Assembly: GCA_001045525.1 (NCBI GenBank)
Contig: LDWW01000017.1
Coordinates: 1 to 64,000 of the forward strand
DNA length: 64,000 nt
Origin: Chitinispirillum alkaliphilum
GTDB taxonomy: Bacteria > Fibrobacterota > Chitinivibrionia > Chitinivibrionales > Chitinispirillaceae
Direction of reading: 5' to 3'
Position numbers and translations under genes: made by a program. The notes under the pieces were generated by a model. The model searched no databases, was not told the origin of the DNA, and was given only the letters and a program-made list of their open reading frames with translations. Of the stretch, positions 26,790 to 36,022 are shown piece after piece (position 1 is the stretch's first letter; the number at the start of each line of letters is the position of its first letter).

Positions 26790-28250
26790 TTAATTATTCC
26801 CCAACACAAGCCTGCTGGATAGTTGCTGATTTCCAACTCTCATTTCTACATTATAAATGCCAGGAGCAAGATTTCTATCCATTTCAAGTGTGAAATTGCC
26901 ACCTTCATTATGCCTTCTGGTCATGGACTGTACCCGCTGACCCCGCATATTATAGATATTGAACCTTACAACAGGGCTGTTCTCCAGGGCATCATTGGTA
27001 AGAGTGTAGCTAATACTTGCAGCTCTTCCATGAACTCCAGTGATGCTGCGTACAGATAAGCCATCATGCCCCCTTGAAGTCCTGATACCAGCTAAAGATG
27101 TTTCATCTCCCTTATCCTCATCTCCCTTATCTCCCTCATTTCCTTTATCCCCCTCATTTCCACCCTCATCGTCAATGGGATCAACAATGGTAGCAGTCAT
27201 CCGAAGTGGATGGGGATAAGTAAATGGTGTATAGTCCATATTTTCAGTACGAAAATAATCCCTGCCTTCTCTTATAATTGAAGGATGGCGGTTGTGGATA
27301 TTTGCGGGCTGACCATTATGAGTGTTATCCCAGATATGAAGCTGCCTGATCTGATCGGTATAAGGATAGCTGTGTTCATTACCCCTTCCCTCATACTGAA
27401 GAAGTATTGTGTTTACAAGACTGCCATTAAACACATTACCAAAAATCACCCCATCACCACCACGAATGTTCATCCCAACCCAGCGATGGCCAATGGTGAA
27501 GTGATTGTTATAAATTTCATAACTTCTGCTGCCACGCGGCCAGTAAAACTTGTTTCCATGTGCATCAACTGCCTGAGAACTGATATGTCCGTCATTTACG
27601 GTATTGTGCCTGAACACATAGCGTGATCCGTTGTTTGAAGCTATATGCATAACCCTTGTGGGGTCAGAAATGTTTCTTTGCTCAAAATAATTGTCCTCTA
27701 CATATATAGCGTGCTCTGTACCAAGCGTAAGAGGCCTTGCCCATGCTGCATCACCATCCCCGAAAACAACAACGGCTGTCGGGAAATTATCAATAAATCT
27801 GTTGTCGTAGATAACACCTCTTGAATTCCCGTGAATCTCAATGGCCCTATCGGTACAGCGCCTGAAAGTATTATCGTAAATCTTGAAATCCGTGCAATTG
27901 TTGAGTCGTATCCCTCTGGATGTATTTGGCGCAAGTCCGATTACGGTGAATCCGCTGAAAACGAATTGCTCACCATTGGAACCGTTAACGGTAAAAAGCC
28001 AGCTTGAACCTGATGATGTGCGTCGTAGAATAGTTCTGTCTCTTCCGGCACCCATAATCGTGATTCCAGCATTTACATTTATGCCACCATTGAACACAAA
28101 ATCACCCGGGGGCACCATAATTGTATCTCCAACCTGAGCACTGTTAACAGCTGCCTGAATATCGTTTCTGGTACCACTCCGGGCCTGTATGACCCTGGCA
28201 TGAGAAGAACTAAAAATTGCAAGAAAAAAAATTAATACTGCATAGCGCAT
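26790..28250 (-). CDS. Secreted right-handed beta-helix protein with C-terminal sorting-like domain
   Basis: About 486 residues. Signal peptide MRYAVLIFFLAIFSSSHA is followed by a beta-helix with short repeats (NAGITIMGAGRDRTIL; NNCTDFKIYDNTFRRC; NSRGVIYDNRFIDN). The conserved block VDAHGNKFYWPRGSRSYEIY comes next, then NIRGGDGVIFGN. Right after FTYPHPL comes an acidic Gly/Asp/Glu/Lys repeat linker. Next is an 85-residue beta domain ending FNIYNMRGQRVQ...LAPGIYNVEMRVGNQQLSSRLVLGNN, which resembles a type IX secretion C-terminal tail. The start follows GGAG. It is the last gene of the exopolysaccharide run and is paralogous to the next gene upstream. It may cleave or epimerise the polymer, but no catalytic residues are proven. 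Confidence 0.8.
   Translation of the reverse strand: MRYAVLIFFLAIFSSSHARVIQARSGTRNDIQAAVNSAQVGDTIMVPPGDFVFNGGINVNAGITIMGAGRDRTILRRTSSGSSWLFTVNGSNGEQFVFSGFTVIGLAPNTSRGIRLNNCTDFKIYDNTFRRCTDRAIEIHGNSRGVIYDNRFIDNFPTAVVVFGDGDAAWARPLTLGTEHAIYVEDNYFEQRNISDPTRVMHIASNNGSRYVFRHNTVNDGHISSQAVDAHGNKFYWPRGSRSYEIYNNHFTIGHRWVGMNIRGGDGVIFGNVFNGSLVNTILLQYEGRGNEHSYPYTDQIRQLHIWDNTHNGQPANIHNRHPSIIREGRDYFRTENMDYTPFTYPHPLRMTATIVDPIDDEGGNEGDKGNEGDKGDEDKGDETSLAGIRTSRGHDGLSVRSITGVHGRAASISYTLTNDALENSPVVRFNIYNMRGQRVQSMTRRHNEGGNFTLEMDRNLAPGIYNVEMRVGNQQLSSRLVLGNN
27104..27172 (-). repeat. Short tandem repeat encoding an acidic Gly/Asp/Glu/Lys linker
   Basis: The coding DNA here consists of variants of TCTCCCTTATC and TCATTTCC on the plus strand, encoding repeats of GNEGDKG and GDEDKGDE. 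Repeat-driven length change is likely between strains. It connects the beta-helix core to the C-terminal sorting-like domain of the 26790-28250 gene. Confidence 0.6.
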
Positions 28251-28604
28251 TCGTGAAAACTCCAATGTGAAATGTTTAAAGACCTTATCTTTTCAAATCA
28301 ATATCTCAAAAAGAGTATAGGAATCCCCTTTACGCCACTATTACAAAAGCGCGCTTCTGTCAACCCGAACTCAACTTTTTGATATGAAGTGAACTTACTA
28401 TTATTTAGAGGAACTGCTTCTGAACTTCTTATATAACTGCAGAACAACTGAAGAAAACCATTACTGCTTCACTTATTGCTCCGAGAATGTAAAGTATGAA
28501 GAGCTACTACTCTTTTAAACCTCCTGAAAAAAACAACCTGCAAAAATCACATTACCGATTTTGAAAAATTGTGTAAATTACATAACCCCTCCCCAAGTTG
28601 TTAT
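28251..28604. other. Gene-free gap with an 18-bp near-palindrome
   Basis: No gene is seen in these 354 bases between the two beta-helix genes. At 28343-28360 ACAAAAGCGCGCTTCTGT is a palindrome with one mismatch per half, a possible operator, about 95 bases before the start of the downstream gene. A minus-strand TTGACA (28363-28358) lies inside it but has no good -10 at the right spacing. The gap suggests that the last beta-helix gene has its own control. Confidence 0.35.
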
Positions 28605-29675
28605 CTATTCCACTGTAAGCGGATGTGGATATGTGAACGGCTCATAATCAGAATGTTTATTTAATTTAAAATCCCTGTTTTTTTCTATGATATGCGGATG
28701 TCTCACATGTACCTTTACTTCCTCGTCATTGTAGTAGTTATCCCACATATAAAGTTTTCTGATCTGATCCTCACAAGGATAGGAACACTCCCCGTCACCA
28801 TCCCTGCTCTCATGCATCAGATGCACAGGAGAAACAAAGCTGCCGTAAAACCTGTTATTAAATATAACTCCGTCACCACCCCTTATGTTAATTCCAGCCC
28901 AACGATGTCCTGCGTAGATTTTATTTCCATAAATTTCGTAGCTTCTGCTGCCCCTTGGCCAATAAAACTTATTCCCATGGGCATCAATAGCATGAGATGC
29001 CATATCACCATCATTTATGGTGTTGTATCTAAAAACATACTTAGAGCCATTGTTGGATGCAATATGATGTGCCATATGTATGTTTGGAACATCACTTTGT
29101 TCAAAATAGTTGTCCTCGACAAAAACCGCATTCTCACCACCTAATCTCAAATCCCCTTCCCAGGCCTGCTCCCCGGTACCAAACACCACAACTGCAGTTG
29201 GCCAGTTGTTGATAAAGCTGTTATTATCAATAACACCACGCCCTCCCCCTCTGACCTTAACAGCACGATTTGAACAACCTTCAAAAAGACAATTGTCAAC
29301 CCTGAAATCAACAACTCCATTATCCAGTAAAATACCGGGAGAACGAACAGAAGAATCTCCGAAAAAAGCCAGTCCGGAAATCCTTACAGACGAAGCGGTT
29401 TTTCCATCTACCCTGAAAAACCAAAAACTATTCTCTGCATGAATCGATCTGAAAACTTTACTTTTTTCAGTTCCTTCACCTTTGATAAAGACTCTCCTTG
29501 AAATCACCACACTTTCATCAAAGACGTAATCCCCCTTGGGGATCAGAACGGTATCTCCCTCATCCGCCATGTTTACTGCCATCTGTATATCTATGCCTCT
29601 GTTACCTGAAACTTTTATGGTTTCTGATGCAACCGATAGAACTAAAAGCAGTAAAAAAAGTACAGCCCTATTCAT
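28605..29675 (-). CDS. Secreted right-handed beta-helix protein, short paralogue
   Basis: About 356 residues with signal peptide MNRAVLFLLLLVLSVAS. The same core as the 26790-28250 protein is clearly present: GNRGIDIQMAVNMADEGD, DAHGNKFYWPRGSRSYEIYG, and NIRGGDGVIFNNRFYGS. It ends just after FTYPHPL, exactly where its paralogue continues into the acidic linker and sorting-like domain. The two genes therefore arose by duplication with gain or loss of the C-terminus. The start at 29675 has an AGGAGGAAG site; a longer start would overlap the flippase gene. Likely exported, function on the exopolysaccharide inferred from position. Confidence 0.8.
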   Translation of the reverse strand: MNRAVLFLLLLVLSVASETIKVSGNRGIDIQMAVNMADEGDTVLIPKGDYVFDESVVISRRVFIKGEGTEKSKVFRSIHAENSFWFFRVDGKTASSVRISGLAFFGDSSVRSPGILLDNGVVDFRVDNCLFEGCSNRAVKVRGGGRGVIDNNSFINNWPTAVVVFGTGEQAWEGDLRLGGENAVFVEDNYFEQSDVPNIHMAHHIASNNGSKYVFRYNTINDGDMASHAIDAHGNKFYWPRGSRSYEIYGNKIYAGHRWAGINIRGGDGVIFNNRFYGSFVSPVHLMHESRDGDGECSYPCEDQIRKLYMWDNYYNDEEVKVHVRHPHIIEKNRDFKLNKHSDYEPFTYPHPLTVE

Positions 29676-29697
29676 AACACCTTCCTCCTGTCTAAGC

Positions 29698-31284
29698 TTA
29701 AAGATCAACCGTCTTAATCTTTTTGCTTCTTAAAGGTAAATTATCTGCAACAAGCTTTACAAAATTACTGACGGGTGAAAAACTTCTAAATAACAGGACA
29801 ATAAAAGACAAATATAAGAGGAGAAAAACCGAAGTTGACATAAAAAGGCGAGCAAATACGTTTACATGATCCATGTTTTTTGATAGTATAAAAGAACCAA
29901 CCCCAGCTAGAACTGAAGCAAGATAATATCGCCAGATACTGTTCCATATTTTTTTCAGGCTCAGCTTTATGGGTTTTCCCGCATACCACAGCGCAGGAAA
30001 AGTAAGCACATATAAACTCAACGTATAACCCGCAGCTACCCCAACGGCCCCAAACCGTAACCCACCAAGGAAAAATAGCACTGTACAGAACGAACCGAAA
30101 ATTCCCCACCTGAACCACCTATCGGCTCTGCCCAAAGAAACATGTAACCAGCCCTGAGCGGCATAAATAATCTGCATCCCGGCTCCCAAACCAAACACCG
30201 CAAAAATATCTGCCGCTCCCATCCATGACTCGCCAAGCATAATCAATATCAGCATATCCCCCACAGAAGCGATATAAGCACTCATAGGCATTCCAATAAA
30301 AGCGAGCAAAGCAAGCGCTTTAAGGAAATATCTTTTGTATTGCTGAGGATCATTACGCAGTTTTGTCAAGGTAGTGACAGCAACACTCTGCAGGGGAATG
30401 GAGAACTGATTTACCGGCAGTACAAACAGATGAAAAGCTTTGTGGTAAAAACCAAGTACCACAGGCCCAACAGCCCACCCGACCAAAACTTTATCAAGAT
30501 TTCTTGAGAAATAGTTTATCAGATAAAAGCCTGTAGTATTGGCGCCAAAACGGATTAACGAGCGCACACCTGAATTTCTGCGCGGTAATCCGGGTCTCCA
30601 GGCACAGAAAAGCCACATCCCCACAGCTTTAAATAATGCCAAAACAAGCGGGCGGGCTACAAGTGCCCATATACCAAATCTCCCAAGAGCCATCGAGATT
30701 GCAACAGTTATGCTAAGGACTGAAGCCCCAATTTCTACAACAGCGATATTGGAGAATTTCATATTTCTTCTCAGCAATGCCAAGTGCTGGATAGATATGC
30801 CTGCAAATACAAAACTTACAGAAGAGATAATTGTGATTGGTAGTAATCTTGGCTCCCCATAAAACCAGGCCACAAAAGGAGAGATCACAATAGCAGAAAT
30901 AAAAATCAAAACACCAAAAAGAAGATTGAGCCAGAAGAGGGTGCTTACCTGAGCATGGTTTATTTTTTCACTTTGAACCGTAGCATCAGATAAGCCCATG
31001 TCCTTGAAAATTACAAAAAAACCGGTTAAGGCCAGAACCATTGCAAGCAGACCAAAATCCTGAGGGGAAAGCAGTCTTGCCAGAACAACAGTACCAACCA
31101 TATGCACAAGAAAGTCGATACCCCTGGCAACGATAGTTATAAATCCCCCTTTTACCGCCCTGCTCTTAAGGTCACCTTTTAGGTGTGAGGTCTCAAAGAA
31201 TTCATTCCGGTCTTTACACAACAGAGCAGAGTCGCCCCCACTTTCCTTACAGTTAATTTCACTGCTGTTTGAGTTTCGATACAA
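29698..31284 (-). CDS. Lipid-linked oligosaccharide flippase, Wzx-like (MOP superfamily)
   Basis: 528 residues with about 12-14 hydrophobic segments after a soluble N-terminal stretch of about 40 residues. GGFITIVARGIDFLVHMVG and ARLLSPQDFGLLAMV near the N-terminus are typical of polysaccharide flippases. It moves undecaprenyl-pyrophosphate-linked repeat units across the inner membrane for polymerisation by the Wzy-like protein encoded four genes upstream. Its start overlaps the end of the preceding gene by 26 bases; the hydrophilic N-terminal extension could be trimmed by a later start. Confidence 0.88.
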   Translation of the reverse strand: MYRNSNSSEINCKESGGDSALLCKDRNEFFETSHLKGDLKSRAVKGGFITIVARGIDFLVHMVGTVVLARLLSPQDFGLLAMVLALTGFFVIFKDMGLSDATVQSEKINHAQVSTLFWLNLLFGVLIFISAIVISPFVAWFYGEPRLLPITIISSVSFVFAGISIQHLALLRRNMKFSNIAVVEIGASVLSITVAISMALGRFGIWALVARPLVLALFKAVGMWLFCAWRPGLPRRNSGVRSLIRFGANTTGFYLINYFSRNLDKVLVGWAVGPVVLGFYHKAFHLFVLPVNQFSIPLQSVAVTTLTKLRNDPQQYKRYFLKALALLAFIGMPMSAYIASVGDMLILIMLGESWMGAADIFAVFGLGAGMQIIYAAQGWLHVSLGRADRWFRWGIFGSFCTVLFFLGGLRFGAVGVAAGYTLSLYVLTFPALWYAGKPIKLSLKKIWNSIWRYYLASVLAGVGSFILSKNMDHVNVFARLFMSTSVFLLLYLSFIVLLFRSFSPVSNFVKLVADNLPLRSKKIKTVDL

Positions 31285-32425
31285 GATGCACCAGTCCCTT
31301 ATACATAGTTGCCTGCCCCCAGTGGAGCATAGGAGTCTTCGCCTTTAATCCGGGAAGCTGACGGTAATAGAAATACCCTTCCTTGTCCTGCATGTTATTT
31401 ATTGTCCACATTGCAACTTTCACTCCCAGCGACAACGCCTCACTGTCCTGATCTGAAAAGTATGCCAACGTGTCAATAGCCTGCGAAGCACACTGAATGT
31501 CAACGGGGAAGACCCTGTTATGATAATACTTTGGCCTGCCGCTGTTTTCAAAAAACATCCTCTTATAGTACTCCATCCCCTTTTGCAGATGAGATCTGTA
31601 GTCCCTGTCACCGGTGGAATCACTGTAGCACTTCAGACAATCAAGATTGTAACCGGTATGGAAATTGTCTATCCATCTTGTACTGACCCCCTCTCCATAC
31701 CACCAGGACCCATCCGGACGCTGCCTTGAGCAACTGTACTCCATTGCCTGTTTTGCCACACTGATAAGCTCTTTTTCTCCTGTGAGTTTAGCGGTACGGG
31801 CCAGCATGGCAGCGCCAAGCATGTTGGAGTTATGAATTGAACTCTGGGTATAGGCCACATAACTCAGACATGTTCCCCTTGCTGTTTTTTCTCTGGGCAA
31901 ATCAATGATCCACCCACATATACTCTTTGCAATGTCAAGGTAACGTTTATCCCTGAACAACTCATAGGCATCAAGATAGGTTTGCCCAATTAAACTTGAC
32001 CATACAATAATCGGCTCCTGCTTGGGTAACTTTCCCGCTCTGCTTGTAAAATCAAAATGGTTTCCCCAGCTATGCTTCTGATAACCCGGAGCCTTATTCT
32101 TATCAAGCCAATCCAGACACTCAACTGCCTTCTCTTTGAACTGAGGATCTTTTGTCATCCTGTAACGTTTCAAATACCCCCATCCCATATACCCGCGTCC
32201 CTTTGTAGAATCCTTGGGGATGACCCCCAGAACCGGCCTCAGATTCAAAGGGCTCTGACGCACAAGCTGCTGCAAGAGCCGCTCGGCAAACACATTACCC
32301 GCCGTCAGAGGACGCAGATAAGAGGAAAGTCCATCAAAGGGCTCATACCCCCTGTAATTCTGCTTTTCAACCCACTTCTCAACCCTGTCGATACTGCTCT
32401 CCAAAATTGCCACTGTAGTATTCAC
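31259..32425 (-). CDS. Putative (alpha/alpha)6-barrel protein of exopolysaccharide clusters
   Basis: 388 residues, without signal or membrane segments. Helix-rich with repeated Trp/Tyr/Gly segments: YMGWGYLKRYRMT, KAVECLDWLDKNK, YCSCSRQRPDGSWWYG-like, WIDNFHTGYNLDCLKCY and CASQAIDTLAYFSD. This pattern is typical of six-hairpin glycosidase-like proteins or glucuronyl C5-epimerase C-terminal folds seen in polysaccharide loci. No catalytic acid can be named. It may trim, epimerise or monitor the polymer; the lack of a signal peptide argues for a cytosolic role. Confidence 0.65.
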   Translation of the reverse strand: MNTTVAILESSIDRVEKWVEKQNYRGYEPFDGLSSYLRPLTAGNVFAERLLQQLVRQSPLNLRPVLGVIPKDSTKGRGYMGWGYLKRYRMTKDPQFKEKAVECLDWLDKNKAPGYQKHSWGNHFDFTSRAGKLPKQEPIIVWSSLIGQTYLDAYELFRDKRYLDIAKSICGWIIDLPREKTARGTCLSYVAYTQSSIHNSNMLGAAMLARTAKLTGEKELISVAKQAMEYSCSRQRPDGSWWYGEGVSTRWIDNFHTGYNLDCLKCYSDSTGDRDYRSHLQKGMEYYKRMFFENSGRPKYYHNRVFPVDIQCASQAIDTLAYFSDQDSEALSLGVKVAMWTINNMQDKEGYFYYRQLPGLKAKTPMLHWGQATMYKGLVHLVSKLKQQ

Positions 32426-32457
32426 TTCACTACCCCCATACTGTTTTTATGATCCCG

Positions 32458-33357
32458 TTATGCTTCATTGAAAAGCCTTTTGAACATCATTGATTTAAGC
32501 CGTGTCATCTGCTCACTTCTATGGAAAGCCACCAACTCCCCTGGTATAGGACTCCTGACCCGCCGCACATAACCATCAAAATATCCCATAAGGAGAAACA
32601 ACCCGCCGAAAACATAAGGCCTGCGGGTCATCTGAAAACATGACCGGCATACCTGCCATAAAGGGTGCCCCCCGAGGTAGTGATCTTTCTGGCCGTGACG
32701 GTAACGGGACAAAAGGTAGCTGCTGTTACCGGTTCCCATCTTGCGGTGATGCTGGTACTCTTTTTCAGGAAATGTTCTGGTCATCCACCCGCGCATTCTT
32801 GCACTGGTCACAGCAGCCCAGTCAATACCCCCGCCCCTTATTGGCATGTAACCCCCGATCTCCTCGAAACACTCTCTCCTGAACAGCTGACAGGCACCTG
32901 AGACGTGCGAGAGATCCACAAACCCATGGTCGTAGACTCTTTTCCCATTTTCCACAAACGGGGCTCCTGCAACCCCAAGCGAGGGAAACTGGATAAACTT
33001 TCCCAGAATGAACTCAAAAAAATCTGGCTCGAAAGAAACATCTGCATCCACATTGCCTATGATGTCGTACTGTGCAGAGCCAAGCCTGCGGTAACCCGCA
33101 TCGAAAGAGTATACCTTGGCAGCAAACTGTCTTCCCTTATGCCCTGTGGTGCGGACCAATTCTATCCACTTGTGCTTCTCGGCATACTTTCTGACGATCT
33201 GATCGGTTCGGTCAGTGGAGCCATCACTTACAATTACCCAGCGCTTAGGCCGAACCGTCTGAGCCACCATCGATTTAATCAACCCCTCAATAAAGAGTTC
33301 CTCATTTCTTGCCGGAGTGATTATGACATAATTCAATTCACTTGATTTGCTCTTCAT
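32458..33357 (-). CDS. Glycosyltransferase family 2
   Basis: 299 residues. GT-A fold motifs are clear: VIITPARNEELFIEGLI at the start, VSDGSTDRTDQI, and GNVDADVSFEPDF with the metal-binding DxD. It adds a sugar from a nucleotide donor to the growing lipid-linked repeat unit at the cytosolic face. The C-terminus has a hydrophobic segment (VFGGLFLLMGYF) suggesting membrane association. It ends 33 bases before the alpha-barrel gene. A 150-base gap (33358-33507) precedes it. Confidence 0.9.
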   Translation of the reverse strand: MKSKSSELNYVIITPARNEELFIEGLIKSMVAQTVRPKRWVIVSDGSTDRTDQIVRKYAEKHKWIELVRTTGHKGRQFAAKVYSFDAGYRRLGSAQYDIIGNVDADVSFEPDFFEFILGKFIQFPSLGVAGAPFVENGKRVYDHGFVDLSHVSGACQLFRRECFEEIGGYMPIRGGGIDWAAVTSARMRGWMTRTFPEKEYQHHRKMGTGNSSYLLSRYRHGQKDHYLGGHPLWQVCRSCFQMTRRPYVFGGLFLLMGYFDGYVRRVRSPIPGELVAFHRSEQMTRLKSMMFKRLFNEA

Positions 33358-33507
33358 AGCAAACGATCCCTTCTATATGTATGAACCAAGCGCGTGCTCA
33401 TTTAAAAACGTGTGACTCTGTATAGAACTCTGAAGGAAGGGAAACTGCAATAAACATGCCGCGCTCAAGGGGCAGGCTATACCTTTTTTAATAAAAACAG
33501 CACGCCC

Positions 33508-34872
33508 TCACCCCTCTACCCCCTCGGTATACTGCACCACCTTACTGTCAAAATCGAAATCTTCATTATATGTGGTTTCCTCCCTAAGCTCTTCACCGGA
33601 AGGGTTTGGATCATTAACCGCAAACAGCAGAAATATGAACCACAACAGCGCCGTAGGCCTGGTATAGCTACTCTCGCTTATATTGTAAACAATGATCAGC
33701 ACTAACCAGATGAACCTGAATTTGGCAAACTCACTCCCCCTGGCCATAAGACGAAGCACCCCCTTGATTGTAACTACTATGAGAGCCACAACCAACCCAA
33801 GCCCGATAAACCCAAGCTCAAGGAATATATCCAGAAACCCATTATGTGCATTCATAGGCCTCCAGGGAAAAATCTCCCACAGATTGTGGGTAAGATCCCC
33901 CATCCAAAACGTTCCATACCCCGCCCCGCCCCAGGGACGCAGCATACCTTCCCGTATCACTTCAACCCAAAGATCCGTTCTTCCGGTCAAAGTCTCATCC
34001 CTTCCCCTGGACTCAACAATAACGCTGAAAATCGATGTACCGAAGAAAGAATTCAACATCACCTCAGTAAGAAGCACAGCCGAGAAAAATATTGCCACGT
34101 AGTATGCAAGGTGCTTGACATGTCTCATTCTGAGAAATGCAAATGTCATTACACTTCCCGAAAGGAAAGCCAAAATCGAGGTTGCGCTGTCTGCAGAGGG
34201 CGACCCCCCAAGCAGCCAAAGAGACATTATCAATACCGGTATATCGAACAGACTTCCCTTCTTCCTGAAATATGCCCACACGAAGAAAAGACTGCTTAAG
34301 GCAACAAGCTGAGCGAGGCTGTTTTTGTGAGTGGTGACACCTATCCACATTGTAAACCTACCGGAGTAGTCGTAGGCCACCCCAAGATGCCTGTAATATT
34401 TGACAAAAATAACAGATAAAGGCACCAGTATATAGGCAAACCTGCGCAGCATCCAGTGTATTGACTTAACATAATCAGTTTCGGTAAACACAACCAGAAC
34501 CATCATAAGATCCCCTACTGACCTGACCCAGCGCCGCATGGCCACCTCAGGAAAAGCAGACCAAAGGATAGTGACCGCCATGTAAATGTAAAGCAACACA
34601 AGGAGCTTATTGTTTCTGACAAACTCAAAAAGCGCAAAGCGCCTGTACACTAAAACCGCTCCCCCCATAGCCATGAGAGTGAGAAAGAAGGTTCTGTCGA
34701 AAATGTTTCCATGGAGATAATCCAAACCATCTTCTACAGTTGCCAGCTCCGGATCAAACCAATACGCCAGACTCCTTGACCCTACCCTAAGCAGCCATAA
34801 AAGAGGAAGCCACATGATAAGAGAGACTTTACTCTCCCTCTTTTCTTCTGAATTATTTTTTAATGAGTTCAT
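33508..34872 (-). CDS. O-antigen polymerase/ligase-like membrane protein (Wzy)
   Basis: 454 residues with about ten membrane segments. The diagnostic periplasmic loop motif is present: RPMNAHNGFLDIFLELGFIGLG (Wzy_C domain), preceded by GRTDLWVEVI. Such proteins link repeat units into polymer at the periplasmic face of the inner membrane. The C-terminus is acidic and cytosolic. The start overlaps the end of the GT4 gene by 20 bases, so the pair is likely coupled. Confidence 0.87.
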   Translation of the reverse strand: MNSLKNNSEEKRESKVSLIMWLPLLWLLRVGSRSLAYWFDPELATVEDGLDYLHGNIFDRTFFLTLMAMGGAVLVYRRFALFEFVRNNKLLVLLYIYMAVTILWSAFPEVAMRRWVRSVGDLMMVLVVFTETDYVKSIHWMLRRFAYILVPLSVIFVKYYRHLGVAYDYSGRFTMWIGVTTHKNSLAQLVALSSLFFVWAYFRKKGSLFDIPVLIMSLWLLGGSPSADSATSILAFLSGSVMTFAFLRMRHVKHLAYYVAIFFSAVLLTEVMLNSFFGTSIFSVIVESRGRDETLTGRTDLWVEVIREGMLRPWGGAGYGTFWMGDLTHNLWEIFPWRPMNAHNGFLDIFLELGFIGLGLVVALIVVTIKGVLRLMARGSEFAKFRFIWLVLIIVYNISESSYTRPTALLWFIFLLFAVNDPNPSGEELREETTYNEDFDFDSKVVQYTEGVEG

Positions 34873-36022
34873 CGACCAAACCGTGATAAATATGTTTTCT
34901 GATTTCCCAGTTATAATTCTCCATCATAGTATCTGCACTGCAAACCAAAGATCTTCTCATGTTTTTGCTCTTCTTCAGCTCCAGAATTTTCCGCGCCAGA
35001 TCATAATGATCCTCAGAGCTGAAGAATCGCACATGACTGTCATTGAAATAATGGGTGTGCACAAGAGTGTCAGAGGCAATTACCGGAATACCCATAAGCA
35101 TAAATTCCAGAATTTTGGTTGAAAATGCCTCATTTCCAAATCCACGCTTAAGCTTGGGTTCCACTCCGATATGTGCCTCTCCAATCACCTCACCCAGTTT
35201 CTCAATGGGAACAATTCCATTAAAGGAAACCCTGTTCTCTAACCCAAGCTTTCTCACCAGATTTACAAAATAGGATTCATCCGTACCCTTTCCATATATT
35301 CTGAACTCCAGCTCCGGGATCTGATCTTTGAGTATATCAACTGCCCTTATTGCCGTTTCAAGCCCCTGGTGCATACTCAATGTTCCGGGATAAATCATCA
35401 CAAATTTTCTACCCCCATCCCCTTTTTTCTTTCTGTTTCTGTAGAAAAGCAAAGGGTCGGGATAGTTCATCACCACCGTACACTTCTCCGGTGGAACAGA
35501 GCGGGTGACTAGCCTTTGGTGCCAAATGTGGTTAGCCACAATTACATGATCTGCAAAGGCGGTGGAGAGACGCTCCAATCCCACAAGCAGCTTGAATAGA
35601 ACGGAATCCTGGCTCACCTTGAACTTACTGGCAAAAAGCTCAGGCACTATATCATGAATGTCAAGAATCACCTTTGCCCCGGTGAGCTTAGGGGCAAGGG
35701 CAGCGAAAACTTCAAAATCGGGAACGGAATGGACATGCACCACATCATACTTTTTCTCTCTGTGGAGCTTGGTGAGTGTATATGCTGATCTTAACAGAAA
35801 GAGAATAAGTTTGATGAGATAGTCAACTTTGCGTTTCTCATTAAGCTGCCGTTTCTGAATCTTATAGACATTTACCCCCGAAACGTTTCTAAACGCCTCA
35901 TGCCCATCCTGCCGAAGAACAATAGCATCCACACTATCCCCTCTTCTTTGCAGGGACTCAGCATAGCGCCTCACCCTGTTGTCTCCCTCGTAAAATGTAT
36001 AGGCGACCATGCAAACTCTCAT
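34853..36022 (-). CDS. Glycosyltransferase family 4
   Basis: 389 residues, GT-B fold. The N-terminal half contains VCMVAYTFYEGDNRVRRYAESL and VHVHSVPDFEVF. The C-terminal half has VMIYPGTLSMHQGLETAI, RIYGKGTDE and the E-x7-E site in GNEAFSTKILEFMLMGIP. It transfers a sugar with retention from a nucleotide donor. The ATG at 36022 is preferred to the one at 36028 because it follows GAGGAG at ideal spacing and overlaps the upstream stop as ATGA. Confidence 0.9.
   Translation of the reverse strand: MRVCMVAYTFYEGDNRVRRYAESLQRRGDSVDAIVLRQDGHEAFRNVSGVNVYKIQKRQLNEKRKVDYLIKLILFLLRSAYTLTKLHREKKYDVVHVHSVPDFEVFAALAPKLTGAKVILDIHDIVPELFASKFKVSQDSVLFKLLVGLERLSTAFADHVIVANHIWHQRLVTRSVPPEKCTVVMNYPDPLLFYRNRKKKGDGGRKFVMIYPGTLSMHQGLETAIRAVDILKDQIPELEFRIYGKGTDESYFVNLVRKLGLENRVSFNGIVPIEKLGEVIGEAHIGVEPKLKRGFGNEAFSTKILEFMLMGIPVIASDTLVHTHYFNDSHVRFFSSEDHYDLARKILELKKSKNMRRSLVCSADTMMENYNWEIRKHIYHGLVDELIKK

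Noticed and set aside
28358-28363. Sigma70 promoter based on the minus-strand TTGACA in the beta-helix gap
   Set aside because: No acceptable -10 box occurs at 15 to 18 bases spacing.
28692-29442. Long plus-strand frames opposite the short beta-helix gene
   Set aside because: Antisense shadows of a clearly coding minus-strand gene with signal peptide and ribosome site.
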